DNA of 64,000 nucleotides from Stenopsyche tienmushanensis (Eukaryota > Arthropoda > Insecta > Trichoptera > Stenopsychidae), in NCBI GenBank assembly GCA_008973525.1, contig WACJ01000522.1:744001-808000 (forward strand), written 5' to 3'. Position numbers and translations under genes: made by a program. The notes under the pieces were generated by a model. The model ran no database searches and was not told the DNA's origin. It saw nothing but the letters and a program-made list of their open reading frames with translations. Shown one piece after another: positions 48,265 through 60,870 of the stretch; the stretch's first letter is position 1, and each line of letters opens with the position of its first letter.

Positions 48265-51200
48265 TAACAAAGCCTTTTTCCTGTACAAATAAATAATGCA
48301 TTTGGGATTTTGATCTATGATTCATATTGTATCCAAATAAATACGAGCAAGATTCATTATTCACGGTCATTTCATGTCTTTCAGGCGGTCAATGAGATTT
48401 TATTTTAATAAACAAAACCATAACATACATTGTTTCATCAACAACATCCTCAAATATATTTTATTAATGCAATTTATAAGATAAATTTAAAATAATGCTT
48501 ATCAATAAATGTAGAAAATTGCTTGAATTAAACACTAATATTTGTAAGCATGCATCTGTTTTGTTTCATGCGCAATCATAAAACCATGATCGCAATATGT
48601 GTGTATAATAACGTAAACGCATTGCGCATGAAATATAACACTGCGTAGTCGTTTAGATTATAGATGGATGTTGTAAAAAATAAAAGCACTCGCAACGGTA
48701 GTTAGATTTCAATAATCTACTCTCACAAAGTATAGCACATTTTTTAAATCTGATGTTTGTTACTACGCATCTTTTAGAAATATGAATAGATTCGATGTTA
48801 TCTATAAAACTACACTTTTGACCGCTTCAACTGACGTGTTATTAGCGATAAAAAACGTTTTAGAGCATCTTAACGATTCAAAATTATATTTGGACTATTA
48901 AAAATTAACGACAACGACGTTTACGCGCGGAAATATACAATCAAATGCACTAAAGCGTTGTACGAATATAACGTATTTTAATTAAATATTGCAAATATTA
49001 TTTTCAATAAATTAAGTGCACATCCGATTGTATGTAACGAATTTAATGCGATTTATAGTTTTGGACAGTTTCAACGCATTTAAAAAATATAATACCGTCC
49101 ATTGTTCGTCGCATCATAAAAGGCACAGACCATAAATGATAGATATGTGCTTTTATTTTATAAAAATATGAAGCAAACTAACGTTTAACAAAAATATACA
49201 CTCAATAACTTAACTTTTTATTGGACGTTACGTTAATTTCAGGCATTCATTTGAGGAATAATTTCTCTTGGGATATTAAAAATGTCTAATTTGATTATTA
49301 GATTGTTGAAAATATGAAGATATATACTCTGAGTTTGATTTTGAGGTAATTCCCATTGAATTTCAATATATATTTTTTAATTTAATAGGGTCAGATTAAT
49401 CAAAATTGGATACATATTGCCTAATATGGAATGGTTGTAATCAGGGTGAGCATCTTAGAGGCTAAATTCCTTTAATATTACGCGTATGAAGAGAGAAATG
49501 CATGAATTTGTTGTAGGAATTCTTCGGTTTAGAAGCAAGAAACGTAAATTCGTATTCGTATTTTTTTTTTGTATCCAAAAACTGTTCTATTATGGGAAGC
49601 AAATGAAAATCAGAAGGCACTAGACCAGGGATATAAGTCAGATGTTCTCTCAGTCGTCTCCGCACACGTCGCAAATGATCAGAAATAAAAAATGAGCATA
49701 TAAATTTGATTTTTTTTCATTTCAAGTGTTTTTTTCCGCGAAAATTGTACACATTCAGATGGCAAAACCATTCGGAATAAACCGAACAATGACTTTTAAA
49801 GTGCATAGTAAAAAAACCACACATTTTTTATATATTTTATAAACAGAAAGTCTAGAAGAACAAGCTTGAAATCGATTGCATCAACATTCGAGTGCATCAA
49901 AGGATTAATAATGTGCACTTTTACTGGAAACGATTGTGGGAAGAACGATAACATTTGCACTCTAAACAAACATAGAAAGCATTCACCATTTGCCTGTAGT
50001 TATTTCACATCCGACGATTATAAAATTGTCTTTTCCCAGCTAAAAAATATCCAACGTTAATATTGACGATCTTCCATTATTATCCGTGTTTGTCCGGGCG
50101 TTCAACTCCTCGGAAATTGTAAATTTATGCATCACGATTACGGTGTCGATCATAAAAACGTTATGCTTACTTCCATTGAGACGCGCCAATCCTCAGTAGT
50201 AAAAGTGTGGTATTTTCTTAAATAAAATATTGCTATAGTTAATAAACGAACGTTTTTATTTATTACAAGAGCAATAATAGATTAATATAAAATATGATAA
50301 AGGATTCACTATATAATTTTTTTACCTTTTTAATATATTTACTAGTAAGGAAAGGAATTTGTAGGAATAAGATGTTGTTCATCGGTTAATTTGAAGGAAA
50401 GCTTATGAATTATTAGTTGAATTTAATATATAAATGTATATGCAAAGTATTTTTGAGCAATTTTAGCAGAACTTGTATATTAATATCTGTGTTTGGATTA
50501 ATATTTGATTCTTTTCTTATTACCGTCGCTAATTAAAAACCTATTTATTTATAATTAAATGTGGCGATTCGAGTATTTTTAGAACTCTTTGGGAAGTTCA
50601 ACTAAAAGTTATGGTTGTGTATTATTCATATTCAATTCGGGATAAGCACAAGATAAACGCAGCCTGTTAATAATTTAATAACAAACGTAGCGGTGTTTTC
50701 TGTGAGTTTTCTACGTTATTTAGTGTTTTTGGCGCGAAGGATCTCCAAAATCTTTATATAGATCGGTTTTATTAACTGTAAAATAGTCGAGAGATTACTA
50801 AAATAATATAAAAGTCTGATTAGATTGCACGATTGTAATAAATGGATCTTTAGGGAGTTTCGAAAGACGCAGAATTTATAAAATGTGTCAAATAAATGTT
50901 ATAAATAGTTTTGGATCATTCAACGTCTTTTCAGAATTGATAAAAGACATACGTTTGCCGCGAGTATAGTGCAAATATTTTATTGATTTGACGCGATAGA
51001 ATACATTGATTGACGGAAGTTTATCGTTAGATTGTAAGAACTGTGTCATATTTGTATCGCAACGTATACACAGTTGTTATAATCTAACATTTTCCTTCGG
51101 TATGAACGGTTATATTATGTCCCAAGAAAACCTTTTAGAACGTTATGAATTTAAACTAATTTCATGTGTCCGAATTAATGCCAAATAGTATATGATAAGA

Positions 51201-52880
51201 TTGAGATTCTTCAATTTTAACACTCTTTTATGTTACACGTTTCACACAGGAGCCATTAGCGGAGATCGGCTCAATCGCGTACCGAGTGAAAGTTTTTTTT
51301 TCATTCACGTTAGGACAACGAAATTTAATTATTAACAAGTGGTCTTTTGACGGCCATCGTGGCTTCGTTAATATTTTAATGACTGTTTAGTATTAACCGC
51401 TGATTAGAGAAATAGGTTTAAATAGCATCGATGCATATTGCGAGTTGTACAAAACGTATTGGATGTGAATCGATGATGACTTTTAAATTTTAAATAAAAT
51501 AGAAAATTGCTTATGATATGTGTATATCTAAATATAGGCTAATTTTTGATTGCTTTTATCGTAGGCATTGTTTAGTTAGAAATTGTGTATAAAGATCAAT
51601 ATCATAAATGTATTAATAACGATTATAAATAATTTATGTGTTTTATGAGTGTTGTGAAACTTTTTAAAAACACTGTGCTAAAAATTATTCTCTTTAAGGA
51701 TGAAACTTATTTTTTCTAAAAAAATTATGAACTATTTATCAAACTAACGATTCTTTCCTATACGTATATTCATTCATGGTTTTAATTGTAATCTTTATTT
51801 TTAGTCAATCGTAACTCTTTTGCCGCTAAATTAATAATTTTGTTTTAAATACGTTATAATACCGTCGATCGAAACAAGATTTACTAACTCATTAAATAAA
51901 AAAATGCATAACTAAGTATTTCATGCATATTTTCCATTATGTTTTGACTATCGATTAAGGGGACGGGGGCACAAAATGCTAAACTGTGATGTCAAATTTA
52001 CCTAATCTATTAGAATCGTCATATAAGAGGAAGTCGACGGACTTGTTTTATTTAATTTTTTAATAATATCGAATATCTAGGAATGTGAAATCTAGCCCTC
52101 GATTCTCTGAAATTCAAACTAATTGAGTGTTGGATTGATAATTTATATTTTGAAACTTTGCATTGCTCTCCTGACTTATTGTAATTAGTTATTCATTTCT
52201 TTCTCACTATCGAACTTCGTATTTATTCGACTTATTGTGAAAATCATATTGACTATTTTGTGAAAAACTGTGTTTTTAAGCAATTAATAACTCAAAGGCC
52301 TAATGGATGTGTAGATGTAATAAAGTATTAAATAAATTAATTACAAACATTATATTGTGCAGTTTTAATGCGAATGAATTCAAAAAATATGCACGTATGA
52401 AGCTTGGCCGGTCAGAACCAGGAAGACTAAGACGAGAGAAACAACGAGCAGATGGCCTAAAAGAAAGATAAAAGAAGAAATTCAATTTTGCAACGATAAC
52501 AACATATATGAAAGATAATTATGTAATATTCCCTTGCTTAACATATACATAGTATTTATTTAAATTAATTATATCAAAAATATTTTTATGATCATGAACC
52601 ATTGCTATCAAAAGTGTCTGGTCGCTATTTTATTTAGTGATGTATGAGCGTTGCTCAGTGGAATTTGCGTCTCAACCTGATAGTCATCAGTCCTCTGGTA
52701 ACAGTTATATTTTAGTTCATATTATATATTTCATTTATATCTTAGAAAACTAGTTTTGTTATAATATATGAACATTTCCTGTGTATAGTAAAATATCATA
52801 AATTAATTATATTTTGTGCTACATTCCAAAGAATTCCAATTAGAGTCCTGCAGTGGACTGTTTGTGGCTGCACTATGATG
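48265..52880. other. AT-rich intergenic sequence
   Basis: No gene recognised in 4.6 kb. Only a mariner C-terminal scrap at 49462-49690 (listed separately) and a short repeat near 52390-52500, which resembles 46270-46400 ('aagaac..cttcactttgcaacg'-type), stand out. Confidence 0.4.
49462..49690 (-). pseudogene. mariner-like transposase C-terminal scrap
   Basis: The - strand reads LREHLTYIPGLVPSDFHLLP and then IIEQFLDTKKKYE. This fits the last catalytic region (xPDLAPSDYHLF) of mariner-type transposases, with the motif altered. No ends found. Confidence 0.45.
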
Positions 52881-52924
52881 ATAATTATATGTACATTATT
52901 ATTTTTTCACTCCACACAATAACA

Positions 52925-53930
52925 TGAATAGGTCAAAAAGCGAAGATGAGATTCACCGGCCCTTAAATACAAAAAAATCAACCATTTGCATTAAAAAAAT
53001 CACAAGGCGAGAAGTCAGATCAGTCATAGCAAAGGTTGATATAAAAAAAAATCATCTGGCTACGATCTCATTACAGGAAGAATGGTAAAGTAACTTCCTA
53101 CTAAAGGATTTAGGTTCTTGGTACAAACATTCAATGCGGTACTAAAAATGGGCTATTTTCTTTCACAATGGAAAGTGGCTAAGATTATTCTAATACCCAA
53201 GCCCGTCAAATACAAAGATGAAGCCACCACACTGCACGATATAAAATCCGGTGTCCCTCAAGGCAGCGTACTTGGTCCAGTTTTATACCTTCTATACACA
53301 GCCGACATTCCGATAACAGACACCACAACAACTGCCATCTTCGCCGATAACATAGCTCTTCTGATTTCGCATAATGACTCCGCAACAGCATCTCAACAAC
53401 ATACAAAAATGTCTCAAGAAGTGGCACATAAAGGCTGATGAAAAAAATCTACCCATGTCACTTTCACAAACAGAAAAGAGACATGTCCTCCTGTCTCACT
53501 AAATGATTGCCACAAGCAGACGTAGTAAAATATCTCGGTATGCACTTGGACAGACACTTAACATGGAAAACGCACATCACTAAGAAAAAAAAGCAACTCG
53601 AAATTAAAACTATAGTAAAACCTCTGGGATACTACATCATCGTCCAATATTGACATTCTCCAACATTTTCAGTCCAAAGTGCTGCATACTATTGGTAATG
53701 CTCCATGGTAAATGACAAACGACATCATATACAAGGAACTAAACATATCTAAAGTGAAAAAGAGATTGAAAGCTAGTCAAAAATATAAACAAAGACTAAA
53801 CACACACCCCAACCGCCTGGTCGAAGAGCTAATCAACCAAACCTCCAGGACATCGTAGGCTGAAAAGTTATATGGTCCATGACCTGGAAAAAAGATTTAA
53901 ATGAATGAACACAAGAGTCCTCATTATATA
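52925..53930 (+). pseudogene. Jockey-clade non-LTR retrotransposon, decayed
   Basis: Pieces in changing frames run in the right order: ITRREVRSVIAKVDIKK, YDLITGRMVK, FNAVLKMGYFLSQWKVAKII, LIPKP, a deletion of the palm start, GVPQGSVLGPVLYLLYTADI, AIFADNIALL (the catalytic A-F-A-D-D is changed to F-A-D-N), then KYKQRLNTHPNRLVEEL near the C-terminus (53790). These are reverse-transcriptase motifs of Jockey-type elements. Several stops, frameshifts and a large internal deletion make it inactive. Confidence 0.75.
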
Positions 53931-54434
53931 TGGCAATGTTAAAAATTGAAATAAAATTAAAATTTTAATATTTATTTATAATTTTTTTATTCCGTACTAT
54001 TGGTACAAAATTTTAATATTTAGAGTTAAAGATACTAAAATAAACATTTTGAGCTATAAAACGTGTAAACGTGTATCGATTGATTTAGGGTGAATGATAT
54101 ATTTTCCAAAAATGTATTATAATCCATCGCGTTCTTATTACACCAGGTAACCAACATCAGGGTGCTCTGAAGGCACGCATACTTTCGAGCAGAAAGAAAA
54201 ACATTCACAAGAAGTATGATATCCTTTTTTTAAATACATTAATGAAATATTAAAACACACATTTGCGTGCCGTAAAAATATGTATATATGCACCTCAGGG
54301 TCCATCAATAAATACATATTTTAATATGTTGTGGTAAATAAATTATTTTGATAAACATGTTTGAAAAAAATATTATAGTATAATAGAATATAGCACTTTG
54401 TATAAAAAACTATATCACTATGTTTTGATAGTTT

Positions 54435-55151
54435 TTAAAACATCTTTTTCTTGACCGCTGTAAACCTCTCCATGTAGTCATCATAGCCGTCGAGACACAT
54501 GAGTTGTTTGGAGTCAAACAGGTTTCCGTCCAAGCAGAGTGTGTGAATTTTCGTCTCGCGCAGGAGTGACGGTCCGATCGCCGATAGCTGAAGGCAATTC
54601 TCTTCGAGTCTCAACACTTTTAATTTTTGACACCGGGAGATCTCCTCTGCTACGCTCGTCACTCGGTTCTGATTCACGTTTAACTCGGACGCTTGCAGTC
54701 GTTCGATCTCGGAAGGAATGCGGTCGATTTCGTTGCGGGACAGTTCGACGACGTCGATATGTTTCAGTCCGCAGAGCACGATGGGAAATTCCGTCAGTCG
54801 ATTGTCACTGAGATAGATCTGTCTGAGGTTCATTAGATTACCCACGGAAGGCGGAATTCGCTTTAGTGAGTTTGATGACACGTTGAGACTCTCCAATTTG
54901 GTCAGGTTTCCAATCTCGGCCGGAAGCTCGTCTAGACGGTTTCGACTTGCGTTTAACTGTTTGAGGATTTTAAAGTGGACGACTTCCTCCGGAAGCCGCT
55001 GAAATCTGTTCTCGGAAATGTCCAAATTCCTTATCAGCTCTTGCATGTTTTTAACTTCTGGGGGGAACTCCTTCAACTTTTGATTGGATATTTTCAACAG
55101 GCCAGTTTTGGCCGCAGTCTCATAATGCTGCTTCAGGCCGGAGTTTCCCAT
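54435..55151 (-). CDS. LRRC57: LRRC57-like leucine-rich repeat protein
   Basis: Intact single-exon gene of 238 aa, the same size as vertebrate LRRC57 (about 239 aa). It begins MGNSGLKQHYETAAKTG, with a Gly at position 2 and Ser/Lys nearby that suit N-myristoylation. It then has about eight leucine-rich repeats with LxxLxLxxN-type cores (NLDISENRFQRLPEE, LKQLNASRNRLDELP, LESLNVSSNSLKRIP, LRQIYLSDNRLTEFP, VVELSRNEIDRIP) and a closing segment LKVLRLEENCLQLSA. It ends DDYMERFTAVKKKMF, as in the family (DKYMERFTATKKK). Cellular role is poorly defined; it is presumed to be a membrane-associated scaffold. No frame defects occur, in contrast to the C3G catalytic exons. Codon use is GC-richer than the flanks. 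Confidence 0.93.
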   Translation of the reverse strand: MGNSGLKQHYETAAKTGLLKISNQKLKEFPPEVKNMQELIRNLDISENRFQRLPEEVVHFKILKQLNASRNRLDELPAEIGNLTKLESLNVSSNSLKRIPPSVGNLMNLRQIYLSDNRLTEFPIVLCGLKHIDVVELSRNEIDRIPSEIERLQASELNVNQNRVTSVAEEISRCQKLKVLRLEENCLQLSAIGPSLLRETKIHTLCLDGNLFDSKQLMCLDGYDDYMERFTAVKKKMF

Positions 55152-55919
55152 CTCGATGAGTATATGATGGAGTCGTGTTTAAACTTCGCGCCCCTTCATG
55201 CGTCACGAACTACCACAGAACGACACTCGAATGACAGCTGACATATTTTGATAAGCGCTACACAATTTGGCCCAAATCTTCACGTCGACGACCATAATAC
55301 GGCTAATACGATTCGAACTGATTTCTAAGCAGAAAATATTTGAAAATCTTTCAAATAATATTCTTATCAGTTTTAATTAAAATATAAACATAAATACAAA
55401 CAGTCCATAAATCATGATATATATATACCAATTGATTTTTTTAAAATCCAGACTTTCAATTTCTTCCCATATTTTAATGCATTTTATCAGTTATTTGCTT
55501 GATTAATATTAAAAACATGCTTTTTCCTTGCGCCATATATTTTTTTTATTTAGAGCTTTTATCGCATTTCAAATGTTTGAAGTTAAAATATATTTTATAT
55601 TGACTATCTACGTGTAGTTAAATATGTAAAGCTTTTATATGTGTTTAATATTGTCTTTATTTTTTTTAAATTATTAAATATTTATACTTTGCACAATATA
55701 AACTCAAATTAATTAAACAAAAAAAAAGATAAAGAAAATTAAAAAAAACGTTTAACTGTAATTCTGATTATTAATAAAAGCAAATAATAGCGTGTGAATT
55801 ATGAAAATATTATTTTGACATTGAATATTTATAATTAAGTGGAGTTTGGGAAAATGCGATAGTGGGGAAATCATTAGCGTGACATGTCGGGGAATGAGAG
55901 AATGCTGCGAGCAGCGGTT

Positions 55920-56160
55920 TGACGCGGGCTAGGGGGTGACGGTGAAGAATTCGAGGCTTCGGCCGAATGGAGGCGCTGGCGGTGGCGGCGGGGCGATTGC
56001 CGTGGCCTCTCTGGCGCCCCGCCCACCGAGACGACCAGGTCAGCCAACCTTCTCTTTCAGGATTCGGAACCTCGTCAACGCGAACGATGACAGTTCTCGA
56101 CGCCGACAGCTGATGACTTCCCCGCGGTTTGTCATACATTACGCACAATAATAATCGAAG
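55920..56160. other. GC-rich island, possible first exon
   Basis: A sharp GC-rich block lies 0.77 kb upstream of LRRC57 in an AT-rich setting. On the + strand an ATG at 55967 reads MEALAVAAGRLPWPLWRPAH and RDDQ and meets a plausible donor (gaccag|gtcagc). A second frame (ATG 55936) and a 121-codon - strand frame (55810-56175) are also open, as is common in GC-rich DNA. It could be a promoter/first exon of a gene beyond the window or an LRRC57 regulatory region. I recognise no domain. Confidence 0.35.
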
Positions 56161-56884
56161 CCGGAACAAAAACATGATTAAGTTCTATATGAATAATGAA
56201 CGAGAGAGAGAATTTATGGAGATTATAGTTGAAATAATCCGCTTTGAAAATTGATGTTTGTTTTTTTAAAAGATCGATCGATTTTCCAGAGTGGCGCCGG
56301 CGTATCCGTCAGTTATTCTGCCTCCGGTAGAAAAGCACAAACAGACAAAATCATAATTTTACGCGACATATTTCGATGTACCATTTAAAAATAAACATTT
56401 TCACGTGTCGCCAAACATTTTTTCATTGTCCATAAAATAACAATTGCATTATTTTTATCGAATTATTGGCGGCTTTGTTTCATTCCTCTAATTAAACATA
56501 AATAAATACGCGTCAAAAGGCAATCTGACGCATCTGACCTTGGGGACTTTTATTGTTTGATTTGTCTATTTTATCGCGATTCTAATGAAAATTCAAAGTC
56601 CGTGTTTATTTCGGATTATCGAAGAATTCCCAACGTCGTCGAAAGTCGCATCCTTTCAACGGAACGGCGGCAAACAAAAAAAGACATGTTGATTATATTT
56701 TAAATAATTTCGCCCAAAGCAAAAAAAAATCGACCATGAAATAAACGACCGAAAAATAGCATTATTCAAAAAAGAGGGATATTTTAAATGTTATAAATTA
56801 TTCCCATTAATATTCATAGCGTTTAATTATATATTTACAAAAACTGCATTCGTTTTTAATTATTTTTTTATATTCAATACGAAG

Positions 56885-57540
56885 GTAATCTTAGAAGTAC
56901 CCGACCTAACAAAGAGAACACAAAAAATATGTTTATTTCTCAACATAGTCTCTTTTCAGCTCGATACAATTTTCCCAGCGATATTCAATAGCTTCGATAC
57001 CCTTTTTATGGTGAGAATGCATAATAATCGTCATTGATTGTTTATCCTTTTTGAAGATAATCAATGAAAATTATTCCACGTGCATCCCAACAAACTAGCG
57101 CCGTGACCTTGCCTGCAGATGGTACTGTATTCGCCTTCTTTGGAATTGATTCTCCCCTTTTAATTCATTGTTTTAACTGTTCCTTTGTCTCAGATGTGAA
57201 ATGATGGACCCATGTTTCATCTATGGTTATGAATCAACGCAAAAACTCGGATTGATTACTGGGAAACATCGCCAAACACTCGATTGAAACTTCCTCACGA
57301 AGCTGTTTATGTTTCATTGTGAGCAAAATGCGGCACCCATCTTGCGCACAGCTTTTTCATATCAAAATTTTCAGGCAATATACTATGTACAGCACTTTTT
57401 GAAATCCCTATCATGTCTGCTAACTCACATACTTTCAGTCGATGTTCATCTTGGCAACTCGTACGACCTCGTTGAAACTCTGCTTCTGTGTGTTTTAAAA
57501 TAATATACAAAGATAGTCCCAAAAGTACCCGACCTAACGT
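56885..57540 (-). mobile_element. mariner element with internal deletion
   Basis: Read on the - strand it starts at ttaggtcgggtacttttggg (57538 down). It encodes FQRGRTSCQDEHRLKVCELA, DMIGISKSAVHSILPENF and KKLCARWVPHFAHNET, then in broken frames WVHHFTSETKEQL, KANTVPSAGKVTA and ARGIIFIDYLQKG, and ends near ttaggtcgggtacttct (56900). The GRPNEVTTPEMMKK segment present at 62.5 kb is deleted. Inactive. Confidence 0.72.
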
Positions 57541-58888
57541 ATAGATGCCGTTTACAATTGTAAAAAAAATACTATTATAGAAAGTGTCAAGACGCTACGT
57601 TGCTTTCGTGATCGTGATCATATAAAATGCCGCAAAAAGCCCTAAAAGAGGACGGAGTAGGCGTAAAGTTTTTATGGTCAATCGGTCCGCTTTTCAGACC
57701 GCTGATATGACGAATGAGCGCCTCGCGATCGAATGCTATACCCGAACATGTCTACTGAACGATTATAAACTCTCATTATGGAACGAAGTTGTCTGAAGAA
57801 GACATTTACAATCGGTCGAAAATATTGTTGTCTTTATTTTATGTTTAAGCAATAACGAAGAAAAGATGGGTTGGACAACTCAGTATATATTATAAAAACT
57901 GTCAGAGTCAATCAGTGTTGGTTCATGTAAAGTAGAATGGTCGAGTAACATAAAAACCATGTGCAACTCTCAACCGGATCGATATTTTACTTTTTGCGCC
58001 CAAGCCCAGTTGCGCCCGTAGCGGGCGTCTGCTTTGCCATTTCTTTTGTTTTCTTCGCAAGCTTTTCTTCTACTTGGTCCTATTTCTCTGTCTTATTTGA
58101 TCTTATTTTGATTCTCATTCCTCGAACAATTCCAGACGCCTTTTAAGACAGTCCAAGAAAACATCACACCGCTCTGGACTCATTCAATTCAATCGGGTCT
58201 ATTTAAAATTCGCTTTGATATGAAAAGTGGGCGATCCTCCGGAACAAAGAAGAGATTGGGCATCGTATCAATTTCAATGGACGAATCTTGTAACTAATCT
58301 TAATCCATTCAACATTTGAGTGCTTATAATATAAAGCGTCATCTTGAAAAGAGAGATCTCCCTGCATTCTAATTTCAAACTTAACTTAAGGATATTTCAT
58401 ATAAAACGGTGTTATTAGACATGCGATACGACGACATTCTCTCATGATTTTGTATTCTTTTGTGTCCGTTTGCTTTAAAAATTTTTTTGGCCTGGATATC
58501 CTGTAACTGGTTCTTATTCTGCAGTTCGCTGTATTTAAAGTTTACATAAAATCTTGTTTAGCCAAATGATCTCGGGGACTCTTTTATATTTCATCTCTAC
58601 CTGCCTCATTTATCTTATGATAAATTCTAGTAACTGGTGACTCTGTCCGACCCAGCTGGCATTAGGCAGATATGGCATTCGATCGCGAGGCGCTCATTCG
58701 TCACATCGGCGGTCCGAAAAGCGGACCGATTGAACATACAAACCTTATGGCCACTCCGTCCTCTTTTATGACGTTTTGCAGAATTTTCTACGATCTGTAC
58801 GATCACGGGAGCAACGTAGTGTCTAGACACTTTCTATCATAGTATTCTTTTTACAACAGTAACCGTCATCTATACGTTAGGTACGTAC
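57530..58888. mobile_element. 1.36-kb element with long (~200-bp) inverted ends
   Basis: 57532-57740 and 58670-58886 are inverted copies: 'cctaacgtatagatg', 'gaaagtgtc', 'ctacgttgct', 'gaggacggagt', 'tcggtccgcttttc' and 'gaatgagcgcctcgcgatcgaatgc' are shared with a few differences. Between them lie 'gcaataacgaag' and 'cccagttgcgcccgtagcgg', also found at 37.5 and 23.8 kb. No transposase is recognised. It behaves like a foldback or non-autonomous DNA element family. Confidence 0.6.
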
Positions 58889-60395
58889 GACGATATACCG
58901 TGCATTTACTTAGTTTGCTATTACATAATGCAAATATTGGCGTCAGCTAATAGACGATTGCGTGTTTCCGATGCACGAAGGGCTTGGCGCCTTTGAATTC
59001 TGCATCGTACAAGTGCAGATCAATATTTGGAGACTTCAGCTAGTGCCCTCCACCCATTTCACCATTTTCCAGCGAATAAGGCTGTCAAGCAAAATTTTAG
59101 GATTGATGATATCAATGCTATAATTTAAATTTGCAATAACTAATGAGCATCAATCCCATTGTGAACTGGAATAAATATTTAATTTAGTTGGCCTCGAGCA
59201 ACGACCTCTTATTGTCCGGGTGTTTACTCTCTACTCTGGGCTCTTGTTCATCTGGTTTGAATTTATCTAATACGTACTGTTAAATATAAGCTGAATGTAT
59301 AAAAGCCCTATAGCCAAGTTCACATTGTGTCGATGCTAATTTGTTATTATAAATTCTAAATGAAATGCGTGAGAGTCGTTTTAGTTCCTAGGAAAAGTTA
59401 ATTTTATGCATTGCTTTTTTTCCTATTTCTTAGCTAAAATATATGGCTGTGTAATATAATAAAATAGATTTGTGGTTGCTTTATGCCTCGTATCTGCAGG
59501 TCTGCATGTAGTCCCTGCATGATGTATGCGAAGGACATACTACAAACGATTCTCTTTCTGTCCAACCGTTTAGAGTTTCACTTTTCGTGACGTTCAAGGG
59601 AATTTGTCCCACTGCGCCTATACAAATGAAACATTTATGAATGATGATTCTAATCGATTGTTGTAAAAATCAAGACGCTCGAATTAGTCATTATCATTGC
59701 CCAGTCATTCTGCATAGATAAAGAAACAAATATATAAAAGCAGTTAAGCGTTTGATTATGAAATAGAATTTATTGTTATGGGATTAACATTTTTGCCAGT
59801 GCTAAATGAATACGCAATAAACAATTGGCTTGTTGTTGTACCAACGGTTTACTCGTTTTCTAGTGCACTCAATTGCTTGTTGACAATGTACCCATCGTCA
59901 CACTACATGAACGCAAAAAATGGCAAACGCGTATCTTGTTGCCGAGTGGATAATTTTGCAAAAAATGTCCCAAGAAAATATACGTAATTCATTCGAATGG
60001 AATAGCAAGAATCTGCCAAGAAAAACGGATCCCTCCAGCTATATTTGGTCCTTATTACTGTTTCTCTAACAGGTTCTTAAATGTATGTCATCGCGCTTAA
60101 GATGTAATGCCTCTGGGCTTGTTCAGCTGGTTTCTTCTCAGCTATTAATTTGTGCAATCGTTTATTTAGATTGCAAAATTACGCTAAATTACTTGCTCAA
60201 TGTGAATATGTGAACTTTAAACATTTCATTAAATGCTAGCGAATCTTCCATGCTTTTTATAATCATTGACAAACAGAATGCTGCTTTTTGTTGTTGTTAA
60301 TAATCACTTTATTATATTGCTTAAATGCCTCTTATTTGAATCCCATCCCCCATGTGCGGGCATACTCTCGCTGGATCACTCAATATGTGAGTGCG
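58889..60395. other. Intergenic sequence, nothing recognised
   Basis: No gene, RNA or element identified. Open frames up to about 69 codons carry no domain. Confidence 0.4.
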
Positions 60396-60765
60396 TACTC
60401 ATCAAAGGGATAACCCTATCGGACCTGAAATCGTGAGACAGAAACTTCTTGCATCTTGCGTCTCATCGTGCATCGATGGCAAAGTCGTGCCGTAAAGGTA
60501 CTCACCCCTACATGTCAATATATTATTTATTTTTTTATTAAGCTCTTTCATCAAAGATAAGACGACTTTCGTTCGTGTTGTCTTGAGAGCAGGCGTTTGT
60601 TTTGATAATTAGGATACTCGCATCATTCTTAACGTTGACCAATTTTGTTATTCCCATTTTTCTGTTCTGGAGTGGTGTAATTAGCCGAATATCACCACTC
60701 CTTTGCAAAATCTATTCCTTCAAAAGTAAACTGGAAGACTTGCACGGTAACCCTGTCCTTTAACA
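60395..60765 (-). mobile_element. R1-like retrotransposon 3' end, copy 4, inverted
   Basis: The complement matches the 3' UTR at 42541-42925: 'aaccctatcggac' (60413) is the end, and 'gtaaccctgtcctt' near 60750 is the inner edge. The '...gacgactttcgtt...gtcttgagagcaggcg' stretch is almost identical between copies. Confidence 0.62.
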
Positions 60766-60844
60766 ACAAAAAGCAAATACCATGCAACTTGTACATTAAG
60801 AAATAAAGGAATATTTTGTGCTATCAATAGTGTTAAGGTTCATA

Positions 60845-60870
60845 GAGAGATAGAGAGAGAGACAGATAAT
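60845..60870. repeat. GA-rich simple repeat
   Basis: A short agagatagagagagagacaga tract. Confidence 0.6.

Noticed and set aside
55810..56175. 121-codon - strand frame as a gene
   Set aside because: It overlaps open frames in other phases within a GC-rich block, has Arg/Pro-rich composition and no domain.
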